The notes: a model not told the origin generated them from the letters alone. Shown: positions 45,251 to 55,182, counted from the first letter of the stretch. The stretch: DNA of 64,000 nt from Oceanospirillaceae bacterium (GCA_013373085.1 JABXIM010000034.1:1-64000), one strand, 5' to 3'. Made by a program: numbers and translations.

Positions 45251-47158
45251 TCAGGGTTCCGGCGCGAACCAGAAGGTATCCGGCGAGTAGAGTCCGAAAT
45301 GGGCTCCGGGATCCCAGTTCCAGATACCCTCGTCGGGCACGTTCTGCAGGCGGCTGTCGATGGCGACCGGCTGCATCACCCCGGCCAGGATACCGATTGA
45401 AAAGACGTTGTCGGCATGCATCTCCAGCATCTGCTGCCAGGCTTCGCGCCGGGCTTCCTCGGACTCGGCGCCATACCAGCTGTGCAGCAGCTCCATCAGC
45501 TGCTTTGCCTCGACCATATCAATCGGTTCGCCGGCGGCGCCATGGGTCTCGTAGTACTGGCCGAATTTGGGCCACTGATAGTATTCCTGCTTGACCGGGG
45601 CCAGCTCGTACGGCGAGTTGGCCACGGTCGCGATACCGTTTTCCAGGCCCGACGAAATGGTCATCTGCGCCTCGCCGGCATAGACGCGGCGACGAACGTT
45701 ATCGAGGTTCGAAGGCTTGATATGCAGCTTGACCCCGATCTGACTCCAGGAATCCGCAATCAGCTGCAGCACGTCGGCCTGCTCGCTGGTGCCGTCGAAG
45801 GTCTCGACGATGATCTCGAGCGAGCGCCCGTCCGGCAGTTTGCGCATACCGGCGGCATCGCGGTCGGTCAGCCCGATTTCATCGAGCAGCGCGTTGGCGC
45901 CGGCGATATCGAACTCTGCCCAGCGCTCGCGGTATTCCGGCTTGTACAGCGGCGAACGCGGCAGCAGGGTGTTCTGACCGGTCACGGCCATGCCGTAGTA
46001 GATGACGCGGTTGATCTCCTGACGATTGATCGCCATCGACAGCGCCCGCCTGAAGCGAACATCACGGAAAAGATCGCGCCATACCGGATCGTTGTGGTTC
46101 AGGTTGGGAAACAGCGCCTGATGGGCGCCCTTCGCGATCTGCCATAGCACCACTCGGAAGCCATACTCGGGCGCATTGCGCTTGAGCAAAGTAAAGTCGC
46201 TGAAGCGCAGGTACTGCGCCTGGAGATCGGTTTCGCCGGTCGCGGCCTTGGCCGGTATCAGCTTCGATTCGGTAATCCCCATCACCACGGTATCGATATA
46301 GGGCAACTGCCTGCCGTCGGGGTCGACACGGTGGAAATAGGGGTTTCGCTCGAAACGGTAGCGACTGCTGGGACTGGCGGTCGTCTGGTGCCAGGGCTGC
46401 AGCACCGGCAGATTGGGATTGTCGCAACGGTACAGGCGTCCCAACGACGTATGCAGCGCGGCCCAGTCCCGCTTCTGGTACTGCTCGACCCTTTTGCTCA
46501 ACTCGGCGGGATCAGCATACTTTTCGTTGAACTGTTTCATGTAATGCGACGGCGTATAAATATACAGCGGCGCCGCCGACGCAAGCGCCGCGAGAAAGTC
46601 GGGGTTCGGATCCTGCCATTCGTATCGCACCGTCGTCGCATCCGGGAAGCTGACGGTCGGAAACTTGTCGTTCACCTTGAGTTCCGCCGGCGGCCCAACG
46701 GGATAGAGCGATTCGTTGTTAGCGACATCCTCCCACCAGTAGCGGAAATCCTCAGAGGTGAAAGGCGCCCCGTCGGACCAGCGATGCCCTTCGCGCAGAT
46801 GCAGCGTGAACACCCGGCCATTTTCGACATCGACCGACTCGAGAATGTCGGGCACCAGTTCGAGCTTCTGGTTGTAACGCACCAACCGGGCGTAACCGTA
46901 GACGGTCATCCGGCGGGTATCCTTTTCCTTGCCCATCAGCATGGTCAGACTGCCGCCGAACTGACCGGCCTTCTTACCCATGGCGTCGAAGTCGAGCTGC
47001 AGCGGCTGGGCCGGCAAGCGCTCTTCCACCGGCGGCAATTCCCCTGCAGCCACCCGCTCATCCAGCGATGGCGCCTGACTGTACGCCGCCGCCCCCTGAC
47101 TGAATCCCGCCAATGACAGCAGTACCGCTGCCACGCTGCACCTGCGAAAAAACTTCAT
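45251..47158 (-). CDS. Periplasmic peptide-binding protein, family 5 (YejA-like)
   Basis: 635 residues with signal peptide ([20 protein letters not shown]). Extended SBP_bac_5 protein: TLHLREGHRWSDGAPFTSED, FRRALSMAINRQEINRVIYY and WNWDPGAH near the end. Length exceeds that of DppA/OppA (about 530) and matches the YejA/microcin-C-import size class. ATG at 47158 is inside the end of the ATPase gene (4-base overlap). Confidence 0.9.
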   Translation of the reverse strand: MKFFRRCSVAAVLLSLAGFSQGAAAYSQAPSLDERVAAGELPPVEERLPAQPLQLDFDAMGKKAGQFGGSLTMLMGKEKDTRRMTVYGYARLVRYNQKLELVPDILESVDVENGRVFTLHLREGHRWSDGAPFTSEDFRYWWEDVANNESLYPVGPPAELKVNDKFPTVSFPDATTVRYEWQDPNPDFLAALASAAPLYIYTPSHYMKQFNEKYADPAELSKRVEQYQKRDWAALHTSLGRLYRCDNPNLPVLQPWHQTTASPSSRYRFERNPYFHRVDPDGRQLPYIDTVVMGITESKLIPAKAATGETDLQAQYLRFSDFTLLKRNAPEYGFRVVLWQIAKGAHQALFPNLNHNDPVWRDLFRDVRFRRALSMAINRQEINRVIYYGMAVTGQNTLLPRSPLYKPEYRERWAEFDIAGANALLDEIGLTDRDAAGMRKLPDGRSLEIIVETFDGTSEQADVLQLIADSWSQIGVKLHIKPSNLDNVRRRVYAGEAQMTISSGLENGIATVANSPYELAPVKQEYYQWPKFGQYYETHGAAGEPIDMVEAKQLMELLHSWYGAESEEARREAWQQMLEMHADNVFSIGILAGVMQPVAIDSRLQNVPDEGIWNWDPGAHFGLYSPDTFWFAPEP

Positions 47159-49032
47159 GCGACCAACTCCTCTCGACGCGTTCCTGCGGCAACCCTGACG
47201 TAATGTCCGTCCTCGAATTCGATCAGCGAGGCCGGCGCATCCGGATGGTGGGTGAACGGTGCGGCCCACGCCAGCGGATCGGATGCCCGGTCCAGCATCA
47301 GCCGCTCGAAATCCAGCAGGTGATCGGGATTGGGATCCGGCACCGCGCTCAGCAGCGCCTGGGTATAAGGATGCAATGGCCTGCGGAACAACAGCTCCTT
47401 CGGCGCCAGCTCCACCAGTTGTCCCCGGCACATCACCGCAATACGGTCCGCGATGTAATCCACCACCGCCAGGTTGTGACTAATGAAAAGATAGGTCAAA
47501 CCGAGCTGCTTCTGCAGGTCCTTGAGCAGATTGAGTATCTGCGCCTGCACCGAAACATCGAGCGCCGAGACCGGTTCGTCGCAAATGATCAGCTCGGGAC
47601 TGAGCGCCAGCGCCCTGGCGATACCGATGCGCTGACGCTGCCCGCCGGAAAAACTGTGCGGATATCGCTGCAGATAACGCACGTCCAGCCCGACCAGTTC
47701 CATCAGTTCGCGAGCAACGGTCTGGCGCGTCTTGCGATTGCCGATCCGGTGGATCACCAGCGGCTCGGTCAGAATGTCATAGATCGTCATTCGCGGATTC
47801 AGCGATGAAAACGGATCCTGGAAAACGAACTGCATACGCTGGCGGAAATCGGTCAAATCCTTGCCATCAAGGGTCAGCAAGTCGATATCGCGGTAACCGT
47901 CATAGAAACTCACCTGCCCCTGATCCGGCTTCAGCGCCTGCATAAGAATCTTGCTGAGCGTGGTCTTGCCACAGCCGCTTTCACCCACCAGCCCCAGGCA
48001 TTCGCCGCGCATGATGTCGAAGCTGACATCATCCACCGCCTGGACCCGGGTTTCGTGACCACCACCGCTAGCGCGGATGCGAAACTGTTTGCGGACATTG
48101 CGCACACTGAGGATTGGCCGGTGACGATCGTAATCGGGCGGCAAGGGATGCTGCGGCGTATGCAGATTGTCGGTATTGGGCTTGATCTCGCGAATAGGCA
48201 CCAGGCGCTCGTCCGGCCCCATGTCGAACCGAGGCACTGCGCGCAGCAGCGCTTTCAGGTAGGGGTGCGATGGCTGGCGGAAAATATGATCGAGGGTGCC
48301 GTATTCCATCACTTCGCCGTGATAGATCACCACCACCTCCTCCGCCATGTTGGCCACCACGCCAAGGTCGTGGGTGATCAGCAACAGCGCCATGTGCAGT
48401 TCCTGCTGCAGATCGCGAATCTGCTTGAGGATCTGCGCCTGGATGGTGACATCCAGCGCGGTAGTGGGCTCGTCGGCGATGAGCAATGCCGGATGACACA
48501 CCAGCGCCATGGCGATCATCGCCCGCTGACGCAACCCTCCTGAGAGCTCGAACGGATAGGTGCGCAGCGCTCGCTGAGGGTCGGGAAAACCAGCCAGGTG
48601 CAGCATTTCGCGGGTGAGTTCAAGCGCTTCGGCACGACTGACAGCACGATGCAGACTGAGCGCTTCGGAAATCTGGTCGCCGATGGTGTGCAGTGCGGAC
48701 AGGGAGGTGTTGGGCTCGGGGAAAATGATGGATATGCTGCCGCCCCGAATGGCACGCATCTGCAGGCTATTGCGGTCCAGTGCCGCTATGTCGGTCACCT
48801 GCCCCGACTTTGGGTCACGGAACAGGATCTCGCCTTTATCGATGATACCAGCCTTAGGCAGCAACCCCATGATGGCCTGACTGATGACCGACTTGCCGGA
48901 ACCGGACTCACCAACCAGCGCCACCGATGCACCCGGGTCGATGTTGAACGAGACGCCTTTGACCGCCTCGACGATCCCCTCCGACAAGCGAAAGGAAACT
49001 CGTAAATCCCTGACCGATAATAGGTGATCCAA
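47155..49032 (-). CDS. Fused double ABC ATPase (DppD-DppF/YejF type)
   Basis: 625 residues with two full cassettes. First: Walker A GESGSGKS (about residue 40), signature [24 protein letters not shown]. Second (from about 330): [36 protein letters not shown], and the oligopeptide-type C-terminal extension. Powers the four-gene transporter; gene order is ATPase, binding protein, DppB, DppC. Substrate probably a peptide or peptide-like compound. Confidence 0.93.
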   Translation of the reverse strand: MDHLLSVRDLRVSFRLSEGIVEAVKGVSFNIDPGASVALVGESGSGKSVISQAIMGLLPKAGIIDKGEILFRDPKSGQVTDIAALDRNSLQMRAIRGGSISIIFPEPNTSLSALHTIGDQISEALSLHRAVSRAEALELTREMLHLAGFPDPQRALRTYPFELSGGLRQRAMIAMALVCHPALLIADEPTTALDVTIQAQILKQIRDLQQELHMALLLITHDLGVVANMAEEVVVIYHGEVMEYGTLDHIFRQPSHPYLKALLRAVPRFDMGPDERLVPIREIKPNTDNLHTPQHPLPPDYDRHRPILSVRNVRKQFRIRASGGGHETRVQAVDDVSFDIMRGECLGLVGESGCGKTTLSKILMQALKPDQGQVSFYDGYRDIDLLTLDGKDLTDFRQRMQFVFQDPFSSLNPRMTIYDILTEPLVIHRIGNRKTRQTVARELMELVGLDVRYLQRYPHSFSGGQRQRIGIARALALSPELIICDEPVSALDVSVQAQILNLLKDLQKQLGLTYLFISHNLAVVDYIADRIAVMCRGQLVELAPKELLFRRPLHPYTQALLSAVPDPNPDHLLDFERLMLDRASDPLAWAAPFTHHPDAPASLIEFEDGHYVRVAAGTRREELVA

Positions 49033-49169
49033 AACCTGCTCCTTCGCTCTGAAATCAACACCCTAGTGTAGTTTATAGTCAGAGGAGCAGGTCGCGTCCA
49101 CATCTGCTGTCGCCGGAAAGCGACAGCAGATGTCTTTGACGCAATGTTACCGCCATTGAAGCAAGCGAA

Positions 49170-49922
49170 TCAGCGGTGGTGTTGACGCCCGATGGCGTCG
49201 ACGATATCCATCACCATTTCAGCTGAATGCTTCGCGGCAGTCTCGAGGAACTGCTCGAATGACACATTCGATTCCTTGCCGGCGATATCGGACAATGCGC
49301 GGATGACGATAAAGGGGGTGTCGAAGCGATGGCAGGTCTGGGCGATCGCTGCCGCCTCCATCTCCACCGCTTTCATGGACGGGAACAGCACCCGGGTTTT
49401 CGCAACACGCTCCGGACAGTTCATGAAACTGTCGCCGGTGGCAATCAGACCGCGTACCGTTTTCATCCCCTGCCGCTTACCGATGCACTGCTCGGCAATC
49501 TGCGCCAGCAGCGGATCCGGCTCGAAGGCAGCCGGCAGGCCAGGGACCTGACCGGGCTCATAACCGAATACGGTCACATCGACGTCGTGGTGCCGCACCT
49601 CGGTCGAGATCACAACGTCGCCAACCTCCAGCTGCGGATCGAAACCACCGGCCGACCCGGTGTTGATCACGCAGTCCGGCGCGAACACCTGCAGCAGCAG
49701 AGAGGTGCTAATGGCGGCATTCACCTTGCCGATGCCCGACTGCAGCAACACCACGGATTGACCGTGCAGCTCGCCTGTATAAAAGGAATAACCTGCGAAA
49801 CGCTGCTCTTCGCATCCGCTCAGGGCCGACTTGAGCAGTTCGACCTCCTGATCCATTGCACCGATGATTCCGATGCTGATGTTGTCCTTGCGCTTAATAA
49901 TATCTGCCAGGCACTTGCTCAT
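49170..49922 (-). CDS. mtnN: 5'-methylthioadenosine/S-adenosylhomocysteine nucleosidase
   Basis: 250 residues. Cleaves adenine from MTA, SAH and 5'-deoxyadenosine. Motifs: IIGAMDQEVELL (catalytic Glu), VINTGSAGGFDP, SMKAVEMEAAAIAQ and RALSDIAG with the general-acid Asp. It has about 16 extra residues at the N-terminus compared with most homologues, but there is no start codon closer to the family start, so ATG 49922 is kept. Ribosome-binding site is weak. Confidence 0.93.
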   Translation of the reverse strand: MSKCLADIIKRKDNISIGIIGAMDQEVELLKSALSGCEEQRFAGYSFYTGELHGQSVVLLQSGIGKVNAAISTSLLLQVFAPDCVINTGSAGGFDPQLEVGDVVISTEVRHHDVDVTVFGYEPGQVPGLPAAFEPDPLLAQIAEQCIGKRQGMKTVRGLIATGDSFMNCPERVAKTRVLFPSMKAVEMEAAAIAQTCHRFDTPFIVIRALSDIAGKESNVSFEQFLETAAKHSAEMVMDIVDAIGRQHHR

Positions 49923-50291
49923 CTAAAGTGGCTACCGTCTTTTCTTAGTGTGTTTTTAAGGTTCGTTATTTGTCGTTGCTCTGCTTCGCAGACAGCCTCG
50001 TCAAATGCTGCCTGCTCCCCCGCCGTTCATGTCCGTGACATCTGTCATGCCATGAAACATTCAACAAGCAGATGCCTCCCGGTGCTCATGGAATCCCACC
50101 GACCGCCTGCAGGAAACGGTTCCCGGCCAGCCGGCTGAAAGTGCAACCCGCCGCTTCCGACATCCGCGGGTTCCGCAGCCGGTGCAAGGATACGCAATTT
50201 GATCCTTATACAGAATAGTTCGCTTCACGTATTTGGGGCGAAACATCGCCAATCTGCGCCGAACTCAGTATTCGCGTTCGGGACACGGTCA
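49923..50291. other. 370-bp gene-free region
   Basis: No gene. A small inverted repeat AAGGAT / ATCCTT (50187-50208) lies downstream of truC on the minus strand, without a clear T-run. The left end should hold the mtnN promoter. Confidence 0.5.
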
Positions 50292-51032
50292 TCAAACCGC
50301 CTGCGGATAGAGCCCTGTCCAGCCCAGTTCCCGGAACAACGAGTCAGTATAACCGTCGACATTACAGCGAATATCCAGCTGTTCGCCGCTCACCGGATGC
50401 ACGAAAGCGAGTTCGGTCGCCATCAACAACAGCCTTTCGAGCCCGAAGTGGTCGCGGAAAAGCTGGTTGTGCTTGCCGTCGCCGTGCTTGGTGTCACCGA
50501 CCAGAGGATGGAAGATATGCTTGAGATGGCGCCGGATCTGATGCTTGCGCCCGGTTTTCGGCTTGACCTCGACCAGCGAGTAGCGAGCGGTCTCGTAACG
50601 ACCAACCGGTATCGGCAACTCCACGGTTCCGAGACGCCGAAATTCACTGACGGCATCCTTGGCGGGCTTGTCCGGATCGGCGAAGGGATCGACCTTCTTA
50701 TCGTGAATCGGCTTGAGCGGATAGTCGATGACACCCTGTTCGGGCGTGTAACCGCGGGTGACGCAGAGGTAGGTCTTCTGGACCCTGCGCTCGGCGAATG
50801 CCGCGTTCATCGCCTGCGCCGCTTCTTTCTGCTTGCCAAAAACCAGCACACCGGAGGTGGCGCGGTCGAGCCGGTGAATGGTATAGACGGTAGAACCGAG
50901 ATATTCCTTCAGCAACGCAACGGCATTGGGCGTTTTGCGCGGTGCAATCCAGCTTGGATGAACCAACAGGCCAGAGGGCTTGTCTATGGCAATTAGGTGG
51001 TCATCCTCGAACAGGATTTTCAGGTCAGACAT
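50292..51032 (-). CDS. truC: tRNA pseudouridine(65) synthase, RluA family
   Basis: 246 residues. Catalytic motif HRLDRATSGVLVFGK contains the essential Asp; GRKHQIRRHLKHIFHPLVGD is the family's second block. Size, lack of an S4 domain and H-x-HP-type segment fit TruC, which modifies U65 in the T-arm of some tRNAs. A longer frame to 51146 would overlap the tRNA gene, so ATG 51032 (MSDLKILFEDD) is right. Confidence 0.9.
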   Translation of the reverse strand: MSDLKILFEDDHLIAIDKPSGLLVHPSWIAPRKTPNAVALLKEYLGSTVYTIHRLDRATSGVLVFGKQKEAAQAMNAAFAERRVQKTYLCVTRGYTPEQGVIDYPLKPIHDKKVDPFADPDKPAKDAVSEFRRLGTVELPIPVGRYETARYSLVEVKPKTGRKHQIRRHLKHIFHPLVGDTKHGDGKHNQLFRDHFGLERLLLMATELAFVHPVSGEQLDIRCNVDGYTDSLFRELGWTGLYPQAV

Positions 51033-51073
51033 CGCGTGGAAATCGGCTTGAGGAAGACTAGATGAAGGGAAGT

Positions 51074-51161
51074 GGCGGTAGGGCAGGGATTTGAACCCTG
51101 GGAACCTGACGGTTCGCCGGTTTTCGAAACCGGTGCTTTCGGCCACTCAGCCACCCTACCG
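51074..51161 (-). tRNA. tRNA-Ser (CGA)
   Basis: 88 bases including encoded CCA (51074-51076). Acceptor arms GGTAGGG / CCCTACC, D-arm GTGGCTGAGTGG, anticodon stem CCGGT / ACCGG around TTCGAAA (anticodon CGA, reads UCG), long variable arm typical of serine, and T-arm with GGTTCAAATCC. Sits just upstream of truC, a tRNA-modifying enzyme. Confidence 0.97.
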
Positions 51162-51288
51162 CTGAATGCGGGGCGTAGTTTACTTGGAATGAGGCAGATG
51201 TCAAACACCGAATGAGCGCCAAGCGCTTGAATTTTAATTTATAACCGTCATTATCATCACCATCGGACAGAAACCTTTGAGGGAAACC

Positions 51289-51960
51289 ATGCGAAACGTT
51301 CGTACAGTCAACAATGCTGCTTATCAGACCGGCTCGGGCGCAATCTCGACGAATAAGGTCCTGCGCAACACCTACTTCCTGCTTGGCATGACGCTGGCTT
51401 GGTCGGCGGTCATCGCAGGGGTTGCTGCAGCGCTGGCGCTTCCGCACCCGGGCCTTATCATCACCCTGGTCGGCTTCTACGGACTGCTGTTCCTGACCGA
51501 GAAGAACCGCAACAGTTCGCTGGGACTACTGTTCGTATTCCTGCTGACCGGTTTCATGGGCTATACGCTGGGCCCGATCCTGAACATGTTCCTGGCCCGC
51601 GGCGGCGCAGAGATCGTGATGATGGCGCTCGGCGGTACCGCCCTCACCTTCTTCACCACCTCTGCCTACGCCCTGACCACCAAGCGTGACCTGTCGTTCA
51701 TCGGCGGCATGCTGATGGCCGGATTCGTGGTGCTGCTGGTAGCGGTGATCGCCAACATCTTCCTGCAGATGCCGGCGCTCTCACTGGCGATCAGCGCGAT
51801 GTTCATCCTGTTCTCCTCCGGCGCCATCCTGCTGACCACCCAGCAGATCGTGCGCGGCGGCGAGACCAACTACATCTCGGCAACCGTGACCCTGTACGTC
51901 TCGATCTACAACATTTTCGTCAGCCTGCTGCAGATCCTGGGCCTTACCAGCAGCGACTGA
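51289..51960 (+). CDS. BAX inhibitor-1 / YccA-family membrane protein
   Basis: 223 residues with seven hydrophobic segments. Start ATG 51289 after GAGGGAAACC. Family features: NKVLRNTYFLLGMTLAWSAV, FLTEKNRNSSLGL and NYISATVTLYVSIYNIFVSL with the late Asp/Tyr-rich helix. YccA in Escherichia coli modulates the FtsH protease; family proteins affect calcium or pH-dependent leak. Followed by a strong terminator. Confidence 0.92.
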   Translation: MRNVRTVNNAAYQTGSGAISTNKVLRNTYFLLGMTLAWSAVIAGVAAALALPHPGLIITLVGFYGLLFLTEKNRNSSLGLLFVFLLTGFMGYTLGPILNMFLARGGAEIVMMALGGTALTFFTTSAYALTTKRDLSFIGGMLMAGFVVLLVAVIANIFLQMPALSLAISAMFILFSSGAILLTTQQIVRGGETNYISATVTLYVSIYNIFVSLLQILGLTSSD

Positions 51961-51983
51961 AGCGGCAATTAAAATGCCTTCCA

Positions 51984-52024
51984 AGCCCCGCCATCTTTGC
52001 TAAGATGGCGGGGCTTTGTTTTTT
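51984..52024 (+). terminator. Rho-independent terminator
   Basis: AGCCCCGCCATCTT / AAGATGGCGGGGCT, a 14-base perfect stem with a short loop, then TTTGTTTTTTT. Ends the YccA-like transcript before tusD. Confidence 0.95.
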
Positions 52025-52047
52025 TACGGACAAATCAACGAGTTGCC

Positions 52048-52440
52048 ATGATCTTTTCACTGCTCGTCTATGGCGCGCCCCACAGCCATCAAGCCGCTGA
52101 AAGCGCCTACCGCTTCGCCGTCTCCGCGTTGAACCAGGGACACGGCATCCATCGCATATTTTTTTACGGTGACGGCGTTCACAACGGCTCGGCGCTGGCT
52201 TCGCCGCCCCAGGACGAGTGCGACCTGCCCGCCCGCTGGCAGGCGCTCGCCGAGCAACACGAGCTCGACCTGGTCGTCTGCATTGCCGCCGCGGTGCGGC
52301 GCGGCGTACTGGACGCAAACGAAGCGCTGCGTTACGAAAAGCCCGCTCACAACCTGCGTGCCGGTTTCGAACTCTCCGGTCTAGGCCAGCTGGCCGAGGC
52401 GGCCATCCAGTCGGACCGCCTCATTACCTTCGGAGCCTGA
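52048..52440 (+). CDS. tusD: Sulfurtransferase TusD (DsrE-like)
   Basis: 130 residues. Cys78 in LVVCIAAAVRRGV matches the active Cys78 of Escherichia coli TusD. Part of the TusBCD hexamer that relays persulfide sulfur from TusA to TusE for 2-thiouridine formation in tRNA. Start ATG 52048; the next gene begins one base after its stop. Confidence 0.93.
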   Translation: MIFSLLVYGAPHSHQAAESAYRFAVSALNQGHGIHRIFFYGDGVHNGSALASPPQDECDLPARWQALAEQHELDLVVCIAAAVRRGVLDANEALRYEKPAHNLRAGFELSGLGQLAEAAIQSDRLITFGA

Positions 52441-52441
52441 G

Positions 52442-52807
52442 ATGAGCAAATCCAAATCCTTTCTGATTATCAGCCGCCGGCCACCCTACGGCAGCAGCCA
52501 CGCCCGCGATGCCCTCGACACGGCACTGACAACCGCCGTGTTCGAACAGCCCGTGGCGATACTGTTCCAGGGCGACGGTGTGTATCAGTTGCTCAGTGGC
52601 CAGGAGCCCGGTGGCGTGCGGCAGAAAAACCTGTCCGCGACCCTCAGTGCGCTGCCGATGTACGATATCGACAGGCTCTACGTCTGTGCCCGGGCTATGG
52701 CGCAACGCGGCCTGGATCAGAACGATCTGGTCCTGCCGGTCGAGGTACTCGACGACGCCGGCATCGCCGGGCTGATCCGCAACCATGACGTGGTGATGAA
52801 TTTCTGA
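52442..52807 (+). CDS. tusC: Sulfurtransferase TusC (DsrF-like)
   Basis: 121 residues, DsrE/F fold: SFLIISRRPPYGSSHARDAL, LFQGDGVYQLL, LPMYDIDRLYVC. Structural partner in TusBCD. Two bases separate it from tusB. Confidence 0.92.
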   Translation: MSKSKSFLIISRRPPYGSSHARDALDTALTTAVFEQPVAILFQGDGVYQLLSGQEPGGVRQKNLSATLSALPMYDIDRLYVCARAMAQRGLDQNDLVLPVEVLDDAGIAGLIRNHDVVMNF

Positions 52808-52809
52808 CT

Positions 52810-53091
52810 ATGACCCTGCATACGCTCAACCGACCGCCTTCCGACCGCGCCCTGCTGACGGACTGCCTCGCCGCATTGCTGGCCGATGATACCCTGCTGC
52901 TACTCGAGGACGGTGTCTATTGCGCACTGGAAAGCCTCTCTCTGCCCACCGGCGTTCGCTGCGTCGCGCTCGCCGCCGATGTCGAAGCCCGCGGTATCGG
53001 CTCCCGACTGCCGGCGGGTATTGAAGTCGTCGACGACGCCGGTTTTGTCGAGCTTTGCTGCCGCAACGACCGTGTTCTGAGCTGGTTTTGA
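52810..53091 (+). CDS. tusB: Sulfurtransferase TusB (DsrH-like)
   Basis: 93 residues, with LLEDGVYCAL and CVALAADVEARGI of the DsrH family. Third subunit of TusBCD. Stop lies two bases before tusE. Confidence 0.92.
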   Translation: MTLHTLNRPPSDRALLTDCLAALLADDTLLLLEDGVYCALESLSLPTGVRCVALAADVEARGIGSRLPAGIEVVDDAGFVELCCRNDRVLSWF

Positions 53092-53093
53092 CG

Positions 53094-53429
53094 ATGACAT
53101 CACTGGATATCGATGGCCAGCTTATCGAACTGGACAACGAGGGCTATCTGCGTGACCTCGAACAGTGGACGCCGGCAGTCGCCGAAGCACTCGCCGGCCA
53201 GGAACAGCTGGCGCTGACGGATGCCCACTGGGAAGTCATCGAGGTGCTGCGCGACTTTTACCACACCTTCGAACACGCACCGGCAATGCGCCCGCTGGTG
53301 AAAGCCGTGGCTCAGCGACTCGGGCCCGAAAAGGGGCGCAGCATCTACCTGATGAAACTGTTTCCGGAAAGCCCGGCCAAGGTCGCCGCACGCCTTGCCG
53401 GACTGCCGAAACCCACCAACTGCCTGTAA
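53094..53429 (+). CDS. tusE: Sulfur carrier TusE (DsrC family)
   Basis: 111 residues. The C-terminal Cys110 in PKPTNCL is the sulfur-accepting residue; LTDAHWEVIEVLRDFYHTFE and the KLFPESPAKVAARLAGLPKP block are typical. Only one C-terminal Cys is present, so it is TusE rather than dissimilatory DsrC (which has a second Cys ten residues earlier). Passes sulfur to MnmA. SelU, present in this window, acts on the same wobble thiouridine, so the two systems meet at one tRNA base. Confidence 0.95.
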   Translation: MTSLDIDGQLIELDNEGYLRDLEQWTPAVAEALAGQEQLALTDAHWEVIEVLRDFYHTFEHAPAMRPLVKAVAQRLGPEKGRSIYLMKLFPESPAKVAARLAGLPKPTNCL

Positions 53430-53441
53430 GACCAAACAACA

Positions 53442-54374
53442 ATGACACAACCTCGAATTGCCTTTCTTGGCATCGGTCTGATGGGGCGACCGATGGCCCT
53501 CAACCTGCTCCATGCAGGGTTTCCGCTCAATGCCTGGAACCGTTCCCACGCCAAGGCCGAGGCCCTGACCGGCGAGGGGGCCCGTGCCTGCACCTCCCCT
53601 GACGAGGCGGTCGCCGATGCCGATATCGTTATCAGCATGCTGGAGAACGGCCCGGTGGTCGATGCGGTACTGCTCAGCCAGACCACCCTCGACGCACTCA
53701 AGCCCGGCACCCTGGTAATCGATATGAGCTCGATCCCGCCCGAGATGGCGAAACGCCATGGCGCGATCTTCGCCGAACGGGGCATCGGCTATCTCGACGC
53801 GCCGGTATCCGGCGGTACCGTGGGCGCGGAACAGGCCAGCCTGTCGATCATGGCAGGCGGCAGCCGCGATGACTTCGACCGCGCCGGCCCGGTGTTCGCC
53901 GCGCTTGGCAAGGCAGCGACCTACATAGGGCCCACTGGCTCCGGTCAGCTCGCCAAATGCGCCAACCAGGCGATCGTCGGTATCACCATCGGCGCGGTTG
54001 CCGAAGCCCTGCTGCTGGCCGCCAAGGGCGGCGCCGATCCGGCGGCGGTACGCGAGGCCCTGCTGGGCGGATTCGCCGGCAGCCGCATTCTGGAGCTGCA
54101 CGGCGAACGCATGATCGAGCGGGCGTTTGTACCCGGCGCAACCGCACGGGTGCAGCTCAAGGACCTGACGACCATTCTCGATACCGCCCGCGAAGAACAG
54201 CTGCAGTTGCCACTGACGCAGCAGGTGTTCGAGCAGTACCGCCAGTTGATCGAGAACGGGCTGGAAGAAGTCGACCACAGCGGCCTGCTGCTGCAGCTCG
54301 AAGCGCTGAACGCGCCGGCGCGGCTCAACGACCTTCCGACACGCAAGCCCGAAGGCACAGGCGAGTCCGTCTGA
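53442..54374 (+). CDS. Tartronate semialdehyde reductase-like (HIBADH family)
   Basis: 310 residues. FLGIGLMGRPMALNLL binds NAD(P), APVSGGTVGAEQASLSIM is the substrate loop, and Lys in GSGQLAKCANQ is catalytic. GlxR-type function is suggested because a hydroxypyruvate isomerase remnant follows in the same operon (stop overlaps start by one base); with the partner broken, the pathway is probably non-functional or the enzyme does another job. Confidence 0.85.
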   Translation: MTQPRIAFLGIGLMGRPMALNLLHAGFPLNAWNRSHAKAEALTGEGARACTSPDEAVADADIVISMLENGPVVDAVLLSQTTLDALKPGTLVIDMSSIPPEMAKRHGAIFAERGIGYLDAPVSGGTVGAEQASLSIMAGGSRDDFDRAGPVFAALGKAATYIGPTGSGQLAKCANQAIVGITIGAVAEALLLAAKGGADPAAVREALLGGFAGSRILELHGERMIERAFVPGATARVQLKDLTTILDTAREEQLQLPLTQQVFEQYRQLIENGLEEVDHSGLLLQLEALNAPARLNDLPTRKPEGTGESV

Positions 54375-54619
54375 TGCCAGGACACGCAGCGAACCTTAGC
54401 CTGCTGTTCTGCGAGCATCCGCTCGCACAGCGCTGCGCCGCCGCAACAGCGGCCGGTTTCAGCCGGGTCGAGGTCCAGTTCCCCAATCCGTTCAAGGTGC
54501 TCGACGCTATGGGATACTCGGGCGTCGCGAGTCTTGAATACATTCCGCAACAGGGAACCGTCGGGGACCTCGACTGGCTCGAGGATCTTGGCACGGAGAA
54601 AGTGGAGTTTTCGTTATGA
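54374..54619 (+). pseudogene. hyi: Hydroxypyruvate isomerase remnant, internal in-frame deletion
   Basis: 81 residues where a full enzyme has about 258. Residues 1-37 (MPGHAANLSLLFCEHPLAQR ... RVEVQFPNPF) match the first beta-alpha unit of the TIM barrel; residues ~40-81 (LDAMGYSGVASLEYIPQQG ... LDWLEDLG) match its last part. The middle ~180 residues are missing but the frame is kept. Start overlaps the glxR-type stop and its stop overlaps cheW, as in a live operon. Catalytic residues of the barrel core are gone. Confidence 0.8.
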
Positions 54620-55182
54620 GTCTCGAAGCAGCCGCCGCGCAACTGCAGGCGCTGGAAAAGCAGCACGGCCAGACGCGACGGCAGAACAACGGCAACAGCC
54701 GCACCTCTGGCCAGGAAAATATCGCCTATCACCAGTGGACCACGTTCAAGGTCGACGACGAACTGTTCGGCATCGACGTCACCCAGGTCAAGGAAGTACT
54801 GCGTCACTCGGAAATCACGCCGGTTCCCGGCGCCGAGCACTATATTCTCGGCATCATCAACCTGCGCGGCAACGTGGTAACCGTCATCGACACCCGCCGG
54901 CTGTTCGGTCTTCCCGATGCACAAATCAACAATGACAGCCGCATTATCGTGGTCGAGTTCAACGACCAGGAGGTGATTGGACTGGTGGTCGACAGCGTCG
55001 ACGAAGTCATCAACCTGCCGCAGAACGCAGTCGAACGGGCGCCAGGCGTATCCAGCGACGAAGCCGGCCGGCGTTTCGTCCAGGGTGTGTGCTACCACAA
55101 CGAACGTCTGATCATCCTGCTGGACCTGACCAAGATGCTGCAGAGCGTCACGCCCGACACTCCGGACGATCCCCTCTACTGA
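54616..55182 (+). CDS. CheW-like chemotaxis coupling protein
   Basis: 188 residues. Residues ~38-180 form a CheW domain (WTTFKVDDELFGIDVTQVKE, ILGIINLRGNVVTVIDTR, VDSVDEVINLP, LDLTKML), preceded by a 35-residue polar N-terminal extension. Couples receptors to CheA. ATG overlaps the stop of the hyi remnant; its own 3' end overlaps the convergent ceramidase-like gene by 7 bases. No other che gene is near. Confidence 0.92.
   Translation: MSLEAAAAQLQALEKQHGQTRRQNNGNSRTSGQENIAYHQWTTFKVDDELFGIDVTQVKEVLRHSEITPVPGAEHYILGIINLRGNVVTVIDTRRLFGLPDAQINNDSRIIVVEFNDQEVIGLVVDSVDEVINLPQNAVERAPGVSSDEAGRRFVQGVCYHNERLIILLDLTKMLQSVTPDTPDDPLY

Noticed and set aside
51033-51146. N-terminal extension of truC to 51146
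   Set aside because: Runs through the tRNA-Ser gene; the family N-terminus begins at 51032.
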